The notes under the pieces were generated by a model. It had not been told where the DNA came from, made no database searches, and saw only the letters and a list, made by a program, of their open reading frames with translations. From Streptosporangium sp. NBC_01495 (GTDB lineage: Bacteria; Actinomycetota; Actinomycetes; Streptosporangiales; Streptosporangiaceae), in assembly GCF_036250735.1 (NCBI RefSeq), contig NZ_CP109430.1, positions 7,688,001-7,752,000 on the forward strand: a stretch of DNA of 64,000 nt, written 5' to 3'. Position numbers and translations under genes: made by a program. Below, piece by piece: positions 33,940-41,882 of this stretch (position 1 is its first letter; each line of letters starts with the position of its first letter).

Positions 33940-36321
33940 ATGAAAGAGATGGCACCGGCCACCCCGAGGCGGTGGCAGGCGACGGGCCTGCCCCCCGAGG
34001 TGACCAGTTTCGTGGGGCGTCGGCACGAGATGGCCGAGGTCAAGCGCCTGCTGTCCGGGGCACGCGTGGTGACCCTCACCGGCCCCGGCGGGGTCGGCAA
34101 GACCCGGTTGGCGCTGCACGTCGCCGCCGACGTCCAGCGGGCGTTTCCCGACGGGGTGTGGCTGGTCGAGCTCGCCGGGCTGGAGAGTCCGGAGCCGCTC
34201 GCCGGAACGGTGAACGAGGCCCTGGAGATCAGGGACGTCTCCCACCGGTCTCCCGTGGAGGTGCTCATCGACCACCTGCGGGACAAGCGGGCACTGCTGA
34301 TCCTCGACAACTGCGAGCATCTCCTGCGGGCCTGCGCCGTACTGGCGGGAACCCTCGTGCGCTCGGCCCCCTCCCTTCGGATCCTCGCCACCAGCCGGCA
34401 GGCGCTGGGCATCGCAGGCGAGCAGACGCTGGTCGTCCCCACGCTGCCGCTGCCACCGCCGCCGGGCTCCGGCCTCGGGCCGCCCGCCGAGCTGTCGGCG
34501 CCGTCGGAGGCGGTACGCCTGTTCACCGAACGGGCCACCGCCGTCCTGCCGGACTTCACGCTCACCGAGGCCAACCGGTCCGCCGTGGAGCGGATCTGCC
34601 GCCGGCTGGACGGCATCCCGCTCGCGATCGAGCTGGCGGTGGTGCGGCTGCGCGCCCTCTCCCCCGAGGAACTGCTGTCCAGGCTGGACAACAGGTTCCG
34701 GCTGCTCACCGGAGGTTCGCCCGCGACGCTGCCCCGCCAGCAGACGCTGCGCGCACTGATCGACTGGAGCTACGTCCTGTGCACCGAGAAGGAGCAGCTG
34801 CTGTGGGAGCGCGTCTCGGTGTTCGTCGACGGCCTGGACCTCGAAGCCGCGGAGGCGGTCTGCTCGGGGGACGGCATCGACCGCGACGAGGTGGTCGACC
34901 TGGTGATCGGGCTGGTGGGCAAGTCGGTCCTGATCCGGGAGGATCCTCCCTCGGCCTCCACGGCGACCCGCTACCGGCTGCTGGAGACGATCAGGCAGTA
35001 CGGCAGGGAGAGACTCGTGACCTCGGGGCAGGAGGGCACGCTGCAGCGGCTGCACCGCGACCACTACCGGCGGCTGGCGGCGGAGGCGTACGCGCAGCGG
35101 TTCGGCCCGCTCCAGGTGTCCTGGCTCGGCAGGCTGAAACTCGACCACGCCAACCTGCGCACCGCACTGGAGTACTGCTTCGCCGAACCCGGGGAGACCT
35201 CCACCGCCCTGGGTGTGGCCACCGACCTGCTCTACCACTGGATCACGAATTACTACCTCAGGGAGGGGCGCCGCTGGATGGACCTGAGCCTCCTCAGCGG
35301 CACCGGAACGGACGAGATCCGGGGCCGCGCGCTGTGGTCCAACAGCTGGCTGGCGATCATCCAGGCCGATGTCGTCTCCGCCGCGACGATGCTGGAGGAG
35401 GCCCGGGAACTCGGGGGGCGTCCGGGACACGAGCCGATCCTGGCCTACGTCGCTCTCTACTCGGGGATGATCGCGATGTTCCGGGGGGACGTCGATCTCG
35501 CGATCAGCCTGTACGAGGAGGCGGCGGCGCGTCACCGCGCCGACGACGACCCCGCGGGCCAGGCCCTGGCGCTCGTCCGGCTCTGCCTCGCCCGCTCCTT
35601 CCGGGGCGACTGGTCGGGCGCCGTCGCCGCCGGCGAGGAGTGCGTCGCACTGTGCGACGCCCACGGGGAGGGCTGGCACCGGGCATACGCGATGATGGCG
35701 CTCGGTGTCGGGGTCTGGTGCCAGGGCGACGCCCGGCGCGCCGCCGAGCTGGAGAAGGAGAGCCTCAAGTTCAACCGCTCGATCGACGATCTTCTGGGCG
35801 TCGGCGTCAACCTGGAGGTGCTGGCCTGGATCGCCGCCGGGGACGGCGACCACCAGCGGGCGGCCAGGTTGCTGGGGATCCTGGAGCCGGTCTGGCGGGC
35901 GATCGGGGCTCCACTGTCCGGTTTCGGGCACCTGACGCGCTACCACGACGAATGTGAGGACCGTACGCGCGAGGCTCTCGGGAAGCAGGCCTTCGACACC
36001 GTGGTCAGGCAGGGCTCGAAGATGCAGTGCGACGAGGCGATCGCCTTCGCCCTCGAGGAGAGCGCGCACCGCGGCGAGCCCGCAGGCGAGGCCGAGGAAC
36101 CGTCGCCGCTGACCCGCAGGGAGACCGAGATCGCCAAGCTTGTCGCCCAGGGGCTGAGCAACAAGGAGATCGCGGCCTCGCTGACGATCGCCCAGCGCAC
36201 CGCGGAGGGTCACGTCGAGCACATCATGACCAAACTCGGCTTCCACTCGCGGGCCCAGATCGCCGTCTGGACCGGCGAGCGGATCCGGAACGCGAACGAG
36301 GAACGCCCGCCAGGCGCCTGA
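33940..36321 (+). CDS. STAND-type LuxR-family regulator
   Basis: This 793-residue protein has an NB-ARC-like ATPase with P-loop GPGGVGKT (48-55) and Walker B LLILDNCEHLL, then winged-helix and TPR-like helical repeats (about 380-700). A C-terminal LuxR helix-turn-helix occupies about 720-785 (LTRRETEIAKLVAQGLSNKEIAASL...RTAEGHVEHIMTKL). ATP-driven oligomerisation probably gates DNA binding in response to an inducer bound to the repeats. It follows the Ser/Thr kinase gene on the same strand by about 200 bases, so the kinase could act on it, but this is only positional. Confidence 0.92.
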   Translation: MKEMAPATPRRWQATGLPPEVTSFVGRRHEMAEVKRLLSGARVVTLTGPGGVGKTRLALHVAADVQRAFPDGVWLVELAGLESPEPLAGTVNEALEIRDVSHRSPVEVLIDHLRDKRALLILDNCEHLLRACAVLAGTLVRSAPSLRILATSRQALGIAGEQTLVVPTLPLPPPPGSGLGPPAELSAPSEAVRLFTERATAVLPDFTLTEANRSAVERICRRLDGIPLAIELAVVRLRALSPEELLSRLDNRFRLLTGGSPATLPRQQTLRALIDWSYVLCTEKEQLLWERVSVFVDGLDLEAAEAVCSGDGIDRDEVVDLVIGLVGKSVLIREDPPSASTATRYRLLETIRQYGRERLVTSGQEGTLQRLHRDHYRRLAAEAYAQRFGPLQVSWLGRLKLDHANLRTALEYCFAEPGETSTALGVATDLLYHWITNYYLREGRRWMDLSLLSGTGTDEIRGRALWSNSWLAIIQADVVSAATMLEEARELGGRPGHEPILAYVALYSGMIAMFRGDVDLAISLYEEAAARHRADDDPAGQALALVRLCLARSFRGDWSGAVAAGEECVALCDAHGEGWHRAYAMMALGVGVWCQGDARRAAELEKESLKFNRSIDDLLGVGVNLEVLAWIAAGDGDHQRAARLLGILEPVWRAIGAPLSGFGHLTRYHDECEDRTREALGKQAFDTVVRQGSKMQCDEAIAFALEESAHRGEPAGEAEEPSPLTRRETEIAKLVAQGLSNKEIAASLTIAQRTAEGHVEHIMTKLGFHSRAQIAVWTGERIRNANEERPPGA

Positions 36322-36521
36322 CGGGCGGGACGGAGCGGCCGGAGAAGGGGGACGCCGGAGCCGACGAGTGCGATGATCCCGTCGGCTCCGGCGTCCGGCC
36401 GAGACCGAGTCGGGGGACTCGGCGCCAGCCCTCGGAGGTGGTATGTGTGCTCAGCCCCCGAAGGGGCCGCGCGGGGGGTTTTCCGCGTGTCCGGCGCCAG
36501 GTTCGCCGGTCGGCCTCGCGG

Positions 36522-36932
36522 TCAGGCCGCGATCGCGTTCGCCGTGAGCTCGAACCAGACGGCCTTGCCCTCGGAGGTGCGGGCACTGCCCCAGCAGCAG
36601 GACAGGAGTTCGAGCAGGTGCAGCCCTCGTCCCCGCTCCTCGTCGTCGCGTGCCCGGCACGCGCGGGGCAGGGAGGGGTCGGCGTCCTCGACCTCGCAGC
36701 GCAGCAGACCGTCCTGGAAGGAGAGGACGAGCCTGATGGTTCCTCGCGAGTGGCACAGCGCGTTGGTGACCAGCTCGCTGACGAGCAGTTCGGCGACCGT
36801 GCTGTGCTCGTGCAGTCCCCAGTCCGCCAGGCAGGCGCGGGTCAGGTGGCGTGCCTGGGGCACCGATGCCGACTCGGGTGGGAAGGAGTACGACGTCTCC
36901 TGGACGTACGACTCTTCGAGGAGAGGGTTCAT
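36522..36932 (-). CDS. RsbW-like ATP-binding regulatory protein
   Basis: This 136-residue HATPase_c protein of the anti-sigma-factor/serine-kinase class has an N-box in ELLVSELVTNALCHS, a G1-like EVEDADPSLP and a G2-like ERGRGLHLLELL. No sigma-factor or anti-anti-sigma gene is adjacent, a common situation in actinomycetes. ATG at 36932 starts it; the open frame continues upstream through low-quality sequence that includes the DUF5999 gene in another frame. It may form an operon with the small gene 142 bases upstream. Confidence 0.87.
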   Translation of the reverse strand: MNPLLEESYVQETSYSFPPESASVPQARHLTRACLADWGLHEHSTVAELLVSELVTNALCHSRGTIRLVLSFQDGLLRCEVEDADPSLPRACRARDDEERGRGLHLLELLSCCWGSARTSEGKAVWFELTANAIAA

Positions 36933-37074
36933 GAGCGTTCTCCCACCTGGTCGGCGGTTGTCTCGATCGAATGCGGTCCGCACGCGCGTCCGCTGCCGGA
37001 GGCCGCCGGCCACCGCGGAACTACCTGTCCGCGTGGCGCGTTCGGTCCCGGTCCGGCGGGCGCGCGGCGCGAGA

Positions 37075-37284
37075 TCATGCCGCCTGGCCCAAGGAGACCC
37101 GGTGGAGCGCCATGCCGTGGACGGGGGTGCTACGACCGTCAGGCATGAGCGCTCCGGTGTCGTCGAAGACCACCACACCGTTGCAGAGCAGACCCCACCC
37201 CTGCTCGGGGTGGAAGGCCACGAGAGACGCGGCTTCGTGATCGGGTGCGCTTGCGAGTGGGCATCGCGGCTGGTGCTGACACAT
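37075..37284 (-). CDS. Small DUF5999-like protein
   Basis: This 69-residue protein starts MCQHQPRCP and contains HPEQGWGLLCNGVVVFDDTGALMPDG. That pattern matches the short actinomycete DUF5999 proteins (from memory), whose function is unknown. The N-terminal Cys-His-Cys cluster could bind a metal. It is often found beside RsbW-like ATPases, as here. The start is ATG at 37284. Confidence 0.7.
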   Translation of the reverse strand: MCQHQPRCPLASAPDHEAASLVAFHPEQGWGLLCNGVVVFDDTGALMPDGRSTPVHGMALHRVSLGQAA

Positions 37285-37795
37285 GGCTCGTACCTTTTAA
37301 CCTTCGCTGGTTGCTGTTGAGCCTTTCCTGGTGTGACCAGCATCTCCCGATGACGTCACCCGCATATCGGGAGAAATACCTATATGTCTACCTATTTCGC
37401 CCAAAGGTAAAGAAACCGGGCATCGACGCAAAGGACGATCGACAAGATCGATCGGCGCGGTTACGGCGGTCCCGGCCCCGCTTGCGGCCGTCCGGTAGAT
37501 CTTTTTCCCGAGCGTTTTACCATCAAAGATCACGTAGCAGCCCCCTGACATCGACTTTTGTCCACTTATATGGCGATGATCGACTTGACGCACCCTTTAG
37601 TCTGTCGTGACCTGTCCTTGGGGGCGGGTAATCTCCCTCGTCACGGAAGACAACTGGCCAGCGGTGCCGCCACACGCGTCCCTCCTCGGTGGGCTCGCGT
37701 GAACGTGCCGTCGCTCAACCCGTCTCCCGGTGGCCAGGTCGCGAGGCGGAGCGGCCATGCCCGCACGGCCGCCGGGGGTCCCCCTGAAACCCCCT
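37285..37795. other. Long intergenic region upstream of the CHAP gene
   Basis: This gap of about 510 bases holds no credible gene. The first half is unusually AT-rich for the window (ATATCGGGAGAAATACCTATATG) and probably contains promoters for both divergent genes, including TTGACG at 37585-37590. The second half, 37600-37760, can fold into a long structured leader listed separately. Confidence 0.55.
37600..37651 (+). ncRNA. Structured leader hairpin upstream of the CHAP gene
   Basis: The arms GTCT-GT-CGTGAC (37600-37611) and GTCACG-GA-AGAC (37640-37651) pair at 10 of 12 positions around a 28-base loop containing GGGGGCGGGTAATCTCCC, which can fold further. The element lies 145-196 bases upstream of the CHAP start. 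Actinomycete cell-wall hydrolase genes often carry c-di-AMP riboswitches, but the conserved AGCUAAC core of that class is missing here. It is therefore an unassigned structured leader. Confidence 0.4.
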
Positions 37796-39391
37796 ATGAC
37801 ACCTGAGATGCACAAGTTCGTCGAGCTGCTGGAGAGCCAGCTCGGATACTCCGAGAAGAGCGGCGGCTACACCAAGTTCGGTGACTGGTACGGCAGGAAC
37901 GTCGAGTTCGACGCCGACTACTCCACCGCCCCCTGGTGCGACATGTACCTGTCGTGGGCGGCGGAGAAGCTCGGCTACCAGGAGTGGGTCGGCCAGTTCG
38001 CCTACACCGTCCACCACGCCCAGTGGTTCCGGCAGCAGGACGCCTGGGGCACCGTTCCCAGGCCGGGGGCCATCGTCTTCTTCGACTGGAGCGGCTCGAA
38101 CAGGATCGACCACATCGACCACGTCGGAATCGTCACCGAGGTCGAGGGGAACAGGATCCACACGATCGAGGGCAACATCGACGGCGGGATCGCCAAACGC
38201 AAGGAGCGCGACACCGGCAAGGTCGTCGGCTACGGGTATCCGGAGAAGATCAAGGCCCGGCTGGACCGGGAGGCCACCGAGAAGCAGACGATCGTCAAGC
38301 CCGCCGCGGCCGGGGACAACGCGGTGGTGATCGGCCCCGGGCCCGGCCTGCTCGCGATGGTCCCTGCCCCCGCGCCCACGCAGGAGAACCGGGCGTCCAC
38401 AGGGCCGGGCAAGGGATCGGACAGGGGGAACAAGAGGGACAGAGGAACGGACAGGGCCGAACCGGCTCCCGAGCACGCCGCCGTGACGGCGACCGGAAAA
38501 ACCGGCAAGACCGGCAAGACCGCCTCGGGGAACGACGGCCGGACCGCGTCCGGGGAGAACGCCCCGCGAGGCGACCGGGTGACCGCGGGGGCGCCCGTCA
38601 CACCGCGGATACCGGCCTCCAGCGGCCGTACCGCGCCGGGCAAGCACGCCAAGGCCTCCACCGCCGACACCAGCGCGCTCGCCGTCACCCCCACCGCCAC
38701 CGTCCGCGACCTCGCCACGCCCGTCCCCGGCTTCGACACCCCCGCCGTACTCGCCCCGGTACTGCTCGCCGCGGTCGCGATCCTCGCGCACGGCAAGGCC
38801 AGGCAGTCGAGGGTACGGCTCCTCGCGCCCGCCTCGGGGCGTACCGCGGCGGCCCCCTCGCCCTCGTCCCGCAAAACCCCGGGCCGCCGCCGAGCCCCGG
38901 GCCGCCGCCGCATGCCCAGGAACGCCCCCGCCCTCTCCCGTGCCCCCGGGAACGCGTCCGTCTCCCGCGACCTCGTGGAGACCCCCGCCCTGGCCCACGG
39001 CCTCGGGAACGCCCCCGCCCCCTACCGGGGCAGACGCCGCCTGCATGAGCAGACCGCGGTGGAGTCGACCTGGGTGCGGGACGCCCCGCCGCGCGGCCGT
39101 CGCCATCGTCGGGCCGACTCCGTGATCACCACCACCATCCCCGCCACCCCTGCCACCCCTGCCACCCCTGCCACCCCGACGCGTCCCACCCGTCCCACCC
39201 GTCCCGCTCGCCCTGCCCGTCCCGCCCACCCGGTCGCCGGACCGAGAACGGCCGTTCCGGTCTCGATGCCCCGGACCGGTCGAGGCGATTCCGCCGTCCC
39301 ACCCGGTTCCGCCGCGCTCCCCGCGGAGCCGGGCGACATCCTGGTCCACAGCGGCTACCGGGGACGCCGCCGGGCCGAGGCACTGGTCTAG
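37796..39391 (+). CDS. CHAP-domain amidase/peptidase with membrane segment and disordered tail
   Basis: This protein of about 531 residues has an N-terminal CHAP domain (1-145) with catalytic Cys48 (APWCDMYLSWAA), His109 (IDHVGIVTEV) and the downstream EGNIDGG (about 125-131). CHAP enzymes cut peptidoglycan cross-links. Unusually, no signal peptide precedes the domain. A Lys/Thr-rich linker leads to a hydrophobic stretch LAPVLLAAVAILAHGKAR (about 320-335), then a long Pro/Arg-rich tail with PATPATP repeats. ATG at 37796 is preferred because homologue-like sequence begins MTPEMHKFVELLESQLGYSEKSG; a GTG at 37730 would add 22 residues. Topology and export route are uncertain. Confidence 0.87.
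   Translation: MTPEMHKFVELLESQLGYSEKSGGYTKFGDWYGRNVEFDADYSTAPWCDMYLSWAAEKLGYQEWVGQFAYTVHHAQWFRQQDAWGTVPRPGAIVFFDWSGSNRIDHIDHVGIVTEVEGNRIHTIEGNIDGGIAKRKERDTGKVVGYGYPEKIKARLDREATEKQTIVKPAAAGDNAVVIGPGPGLLAMVPAPAPTQENRASTGPGKGSDRGNKRDRGTDRAEPAPEHAAVTATGKTGKTGKTASGNDGRTASGENAPRGDRVTAGAPVTPRIPASSGRTAPGKHAKASTADTSALAVTPTATVRDLATPVPGFDTPAVLAPVLLAAVAILAHGKARQSRVRLLAPASGRTAAAPSPSSRKTPGRRRAPGRRRMPRNAPALSRAPGNASVSRDLVETPALAHGLGNAPAPYRGRRRLHEQTAVESTWVRDAPPRGRRHRRADSVITTTIPATPATPATPATPTRPTRPTRPARPARPAHPVAGPRTAVPVSMPRTGRGDSAVPPGSAALPAEPGDILVHSGYRGRRRAEALV
39143..39178 (+). repeat. Four tandem 9-bp repeats inside the CHAP gene
   Basis: GCCACCCCT is repeated four times (the last ends in G), encoding the PATPATPATPAT stretch of the C-terminal tail. 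The in-frame period means copy changes would only lengthen or shorten the tail. Confidence 0.85.
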
Positions 39392-39544
39392 CCGCGCGTC
39401 CCGCCGGGGGCACGAAGGAGACCGGCGCAACAGGCGCAGAACGCTCCGCCGCGGTGAGGCACCGTTCACGACCGGCCCGGGACCGGTCATCCAACCCGTC
39501 AGTCCCGACGTCGGTGAGTCTGCGCGGCCTGCGGCGCTTTCGAC

Positions 39545-40204
39545 TCACGGTTGGCGCGCACACCGATCCGGCCGTGCACGGGGTACGGCCTGCAACAGTG
39601 AACGCAGCAGTCGCGCGGCGGTGTCGGCGGACACTTCGCCGGGTGTGTTCACGATCTGGGCGGCGAGTCCGTCGACGAACGTGTGCAGGAGTGCCGCCCA
39701 GAGCTCGACCTGGGCATCAGGGTGCGGAAGCGTGGCCTGACCCGGTTCGCGGGTCGTCTCGTGTCCGCGCATGGAGGCGACGCATTGGCGGTACAGCGCC
39801 CGTTGGTCGTTCCACGTCACAGAGCCTCCTTCCGGAGGATGTTGACGTTCCCATTCCACGATCGCCGACCACAGCGCGTATTCCTCGCGTCGCTCGGCGT
39901 CGAGCGGCAGCATCTCCTCCACGATCGAGGCGATCCGTTCGACCACCGAGTCTTGGGTGCGGGGCCGCTGGACACGTGGGAGGACCCGTCGGCGGAGGGT
40001 GTCGGTGGTGGCCCGTACGACGTAGGCCTGCAGTTCGTGCTGATTGCCGAAGTAATGCCGCAGGGACCCGGTGGACCAGCCGGCTTCGGCGGCGACTCCG
40101 CGGACGCTCACGCCGGCAAGGCCTTCGCGCAGGATCACCCGGATGGCGGCCTCGCCGAGCTCGGCCCGTCTCTGGTCATGATCAACGAGTCGCGGCACGT
40201 TCAC
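39545..40204 (-). CDS. TetR-family regulator
   Basis: This 219-residue protein has a helix-turn-helix at about residues 15-58 (VSVRGVAAEAGWSTGSLRHYF) and a BetI-like C-terminal domain (ERIASIVEEMLPLDAERREEYALWSAIVEWERQ). GTG at 40204 starts it. A perfect 16-bp dyad lies five bases upstream, between it and the divergent membrane-protein gene, so it most likely represses both. Confidence 0.9.
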   Translation of the reverse strand: MNVPRLVDHDQRRAELGEAAIRVILREGLAGVSVRGVAAEAGWSTGSLRHYFGNQHELQAYVVRATTDTLRRRVLPRVQRPRTQDSVVERIASIVEEMLPLDAERREEYALWSAIVEWERQHPPEGGSVTWNDQRALYRQCVASMRGHETTREPGQATLPHPDAQVELWAALLHTFVDGLAAQIVNTPGEVSADTAARLLRSLLQAVPRARPDRCARQP

Positions 40205-40208
40205 ATGC

Positions 40209-40224
40209 TAACACGCATGTGTTA
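40209..40224. promoter_or_regulatory. TetR operator between divergent genes
   Basis: TAACAC-GCAT-GTGTTA is a perfect inverted repeat with a four-base spacer in the 76-base gap between the TetR gene and the GAP-family gene. An overlapping CACATG/CATGTG dyad strengthens it. Confidence 0.75.
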
Positions 40225-40280
40225 TTTTAACTGACACGGGCGTATTATTACGATTCGTTGGCTCCCGTAAGGAGGCAGGG

Positions 40281-40949
40281 TTGTCGATCGAGACGATCGG
40301 GGCGGTGCTCGCACTGGCCCTGCTCGATACGCTGAGCCCCACCGTGATCGGGGTAACCCTCTATCTGTTGCTGGCCAGGCCGCACCGCGTGGGCGCGCTG
40401 CTCGGCGTGTACCTCGGATCGGTCGCGATCGCGTACTTCGCCCTGGGCGTACTGCTCATGCTCGGCCTGGGCGCTGTCGTGCCGATTGTCGATGACAGCG
40501 TGTGGGCCTGGGGACAGGCCGTCCTCGGCGCGGCGCTCATCGTGGGAAGCTACTTCATCCCCGACAAGAACCCCGAACGCGCATCCGTCAGGGCCCGGTC
40601 CTTCACCCTGGGCTCGATGCTGCTGCTGGGGCTGGGGACCTGGCTGTTCGAGTTCGCCACCGCCGTGCCGTACTTCGCCGCGATCGGCGTCATGACCTCG
40701 GCCAACCTGCCCACCGTCCAATGGTCACCGCTCCTCGGCGTGTACGTGACCATCATGGTGATCCCGGGCATCCTGCTCTTCGCCGCCTGGGCCACCCTGG
40801 GCGAACGGATGCGCGAACGGTTCGAACGGTGGCAGTCCAAGCTCTCCTCAGGATCCCGCGCGACCCTGCGCTGGATCGTCGGGATAGCGGGATTCCTGAT
40901 CCTCCTGGACGCGGCACCGGACCAGATCACCATCACGATGAGCCCATAA
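40281..40949 (+). CDS. GAP/Sap-family integral membrane protein
   Basis: This 222-residue membrane protein has about six predicted helices (for example TIGAVLALALLDTLSPTVIGVTLYLLLA at the N-terminus and WIVGIAGFLILLDAA at the C-terminus). It belongs to the GAP/Sap family related to LysE exporters; mycobacterial members help export glycopeptidolipids and sulfolipid. Start TTG at 40281 with GGAGG ten bases upstream. It is divergent from and probably repressed by the TetR regulator, so it may export a toxic amphiphile (inference). Confidence 0.85.
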   Translation: MSIETIGAVLALALLDTLSPTVIGVTLYLLLARPHRVGALLGVYLGSVAIAYFALGVLLMLGLGAVVPIVDDSVWAWGQAVLGAALIVGSYFIPDKNPERASVRARSFTLGSMLLLGLGTWLFEFATAVPYFAAIGVMTSANLPTVQWSPLLGVYVTIMVIPGILLFAAWATLGERMRERFERWQSKLSSGSRATLRWIVGIAGFLILLDAAPDQITITMSP

Positions 40950-41107
40950 CCGCCCGCATCGGCGCCATGGCGAAGCTCGCGTACTCCGCGACCCGCTCCT
41001 CGGGCGGAAACTCCACCGGCACGGCGTGGTGGTGAAGGGCGAGGGAGCGCTGGAAAGGCCGGGTCTCGCCCCCGAGGGCCGACCCGGCGCCACCCGGCCG
41101 GGCGCCT

Positions 41108-41353
41108 TCAGCGCTGCTCGGGCGGGTGCTGCCCCATGGTGCGGCGCAGCTGCTCCAGTTCCGCCTCCAGGCCCGCGATCCGGGTGTTAACCCCGGGCCC
41201 CCCGCCGCCCGGATGGGACTGTGGTGGACCGTAGGGCGAGTGCGGGCGGACCGCCCGGGTCTCCTCGGGCGCGGCGGGGAGCGGGTAGGGCGCCCGCTGC
41301 CGGTACTGCCGCGGCGCGCCGTACGGCTCGCTCAGACCGTGCCCGTGCTTCAC
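41108..41353 (-). CDS. Small hypothetical protein, doubtful
   Basis: A GTG at 41353 opens an 81-residue frame that is Pro/Tyr/Gly-rich in the first half (EPYGAPRQYRQRAPYPLPAAP) and ends in a short coiled-coil-like helix GLEAELEQLRRTMGQ. No family is recognised. Ribosome-binding site quality is poor, and the preceding fragment ends only 11 bases upstream, so it could be a leftover of a decayed locus. Confidence 0.35.
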   Translation of the reverse strand: MKHGHGLSEPYGAPRQYRQRAPYPLPAAPEETRAVRPHSPYGPPQSHPGGGGPGVNTRIAGLEAELEQLRRTMGQHPPEQR

Positions 41354-41363
41354 CCAGCCGCGA

Positions 41364-41447
41364 TCACAGAGCGGCCGAGGTCTTTTCCAGGATGGCTGCG
41401 AGCTCCTTGTAGTCGACTTCCTGCTCTTCCTTGATGTCGTCCTCGGG
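41364..41447 (-). pseudogene. C-terminal gene fragment
   Basis: The frame PEDDIKEEQEVDYKELAAIL...SAAL followed by TGA looks like a genuine charged helical protein end, but no start or upstream domain is attached; upstream sequence in this frame becomes non-protein-like and runs into the neighbouring gene. I cannot name the parent family. It is probably the relic of a deleted gene. Confidence 0.35.
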
Positions 41448-41469
41448 ACGACCTCGAGAGCACGTTCCA

Positions 41470-41796
41470 TCACCCGCCGGGTGTCCGGCGCGGGCTGTGC
41501 TGGTGGCCCACGTGCGCGACGATCTCCACGGTGGTGAGGACGGTGCTGACGAGGCCGACCCGGGCGGCCTGCCGGGTGCCGCTCTCGACGAGTGCCTTGA
41601 ACACGTCTGCTGACTCCGGGTCGCCGAAAATGGCCGTGGTGTGGCTTCTGCCGCTCTCCGGATCGTGCATCCAGTAGCCGGTCAGGAATCCGGGCTGGCG
41701 TGTGACCAGCGGGATGATCTCCTCCCACAGCAGGCGGCGCTGCTCGTCCTGCCAGGCCGGGTCCACGGTCCAGATGCCGATCACCGCATGCATCAC
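41470..41796 (-). CDS. Dimeric alpha/beta-barrel (ABM-like) protein
   Basis: This 108-residue protein reads as a ferredoxin-like alpha/beta barrel of the antibiotic-biosynthesis-monooxygenase type: strand IGIWTVDPAWQDEQ, helix RRLLWEEIIPLVTRQPGFLTGYWMHD, and strand SHTTAIFGDPESADVF. Such proteins act as small cofactor-less oxygenases, heme degraders or binding proteins. GGAGGGAGGA lies upstream of the ATG at 41796. It follows the LuxR gene on the same strand after 86 bases. Confidence 0.75.
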   Translation of the reverse strand: MMHAVIGIWTVDPAWQDEQRRLLWEEIIPLVTRQPGFLTGYWMHDPESGRSHTTAIFGDPESADVFKALVESGTRQAARVGLVSTVLTTVEIVAHVGHQHSPRRTPGG

Positions 41797-41882
41797 GCCG
41801 CGTCCTCCCTCCGCCGATCGGCCTATGCCATGGTCACGCCAGGCGCCACGGTGCGCATCGGGGGGATCACTCAGGCGGGTAC

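Noticed and set aside
37600-37740. c-di-AMP (ydaO-type) riboswitch upstream of the CHAP gene
   Set aside because: GGGTAATC and CAACCCGTC...CCCGGTGG resemble parts of it, but the conserved AGCUAAC core and the GGGGAACC segment are missing. Kept only as an unassigned hairpin.
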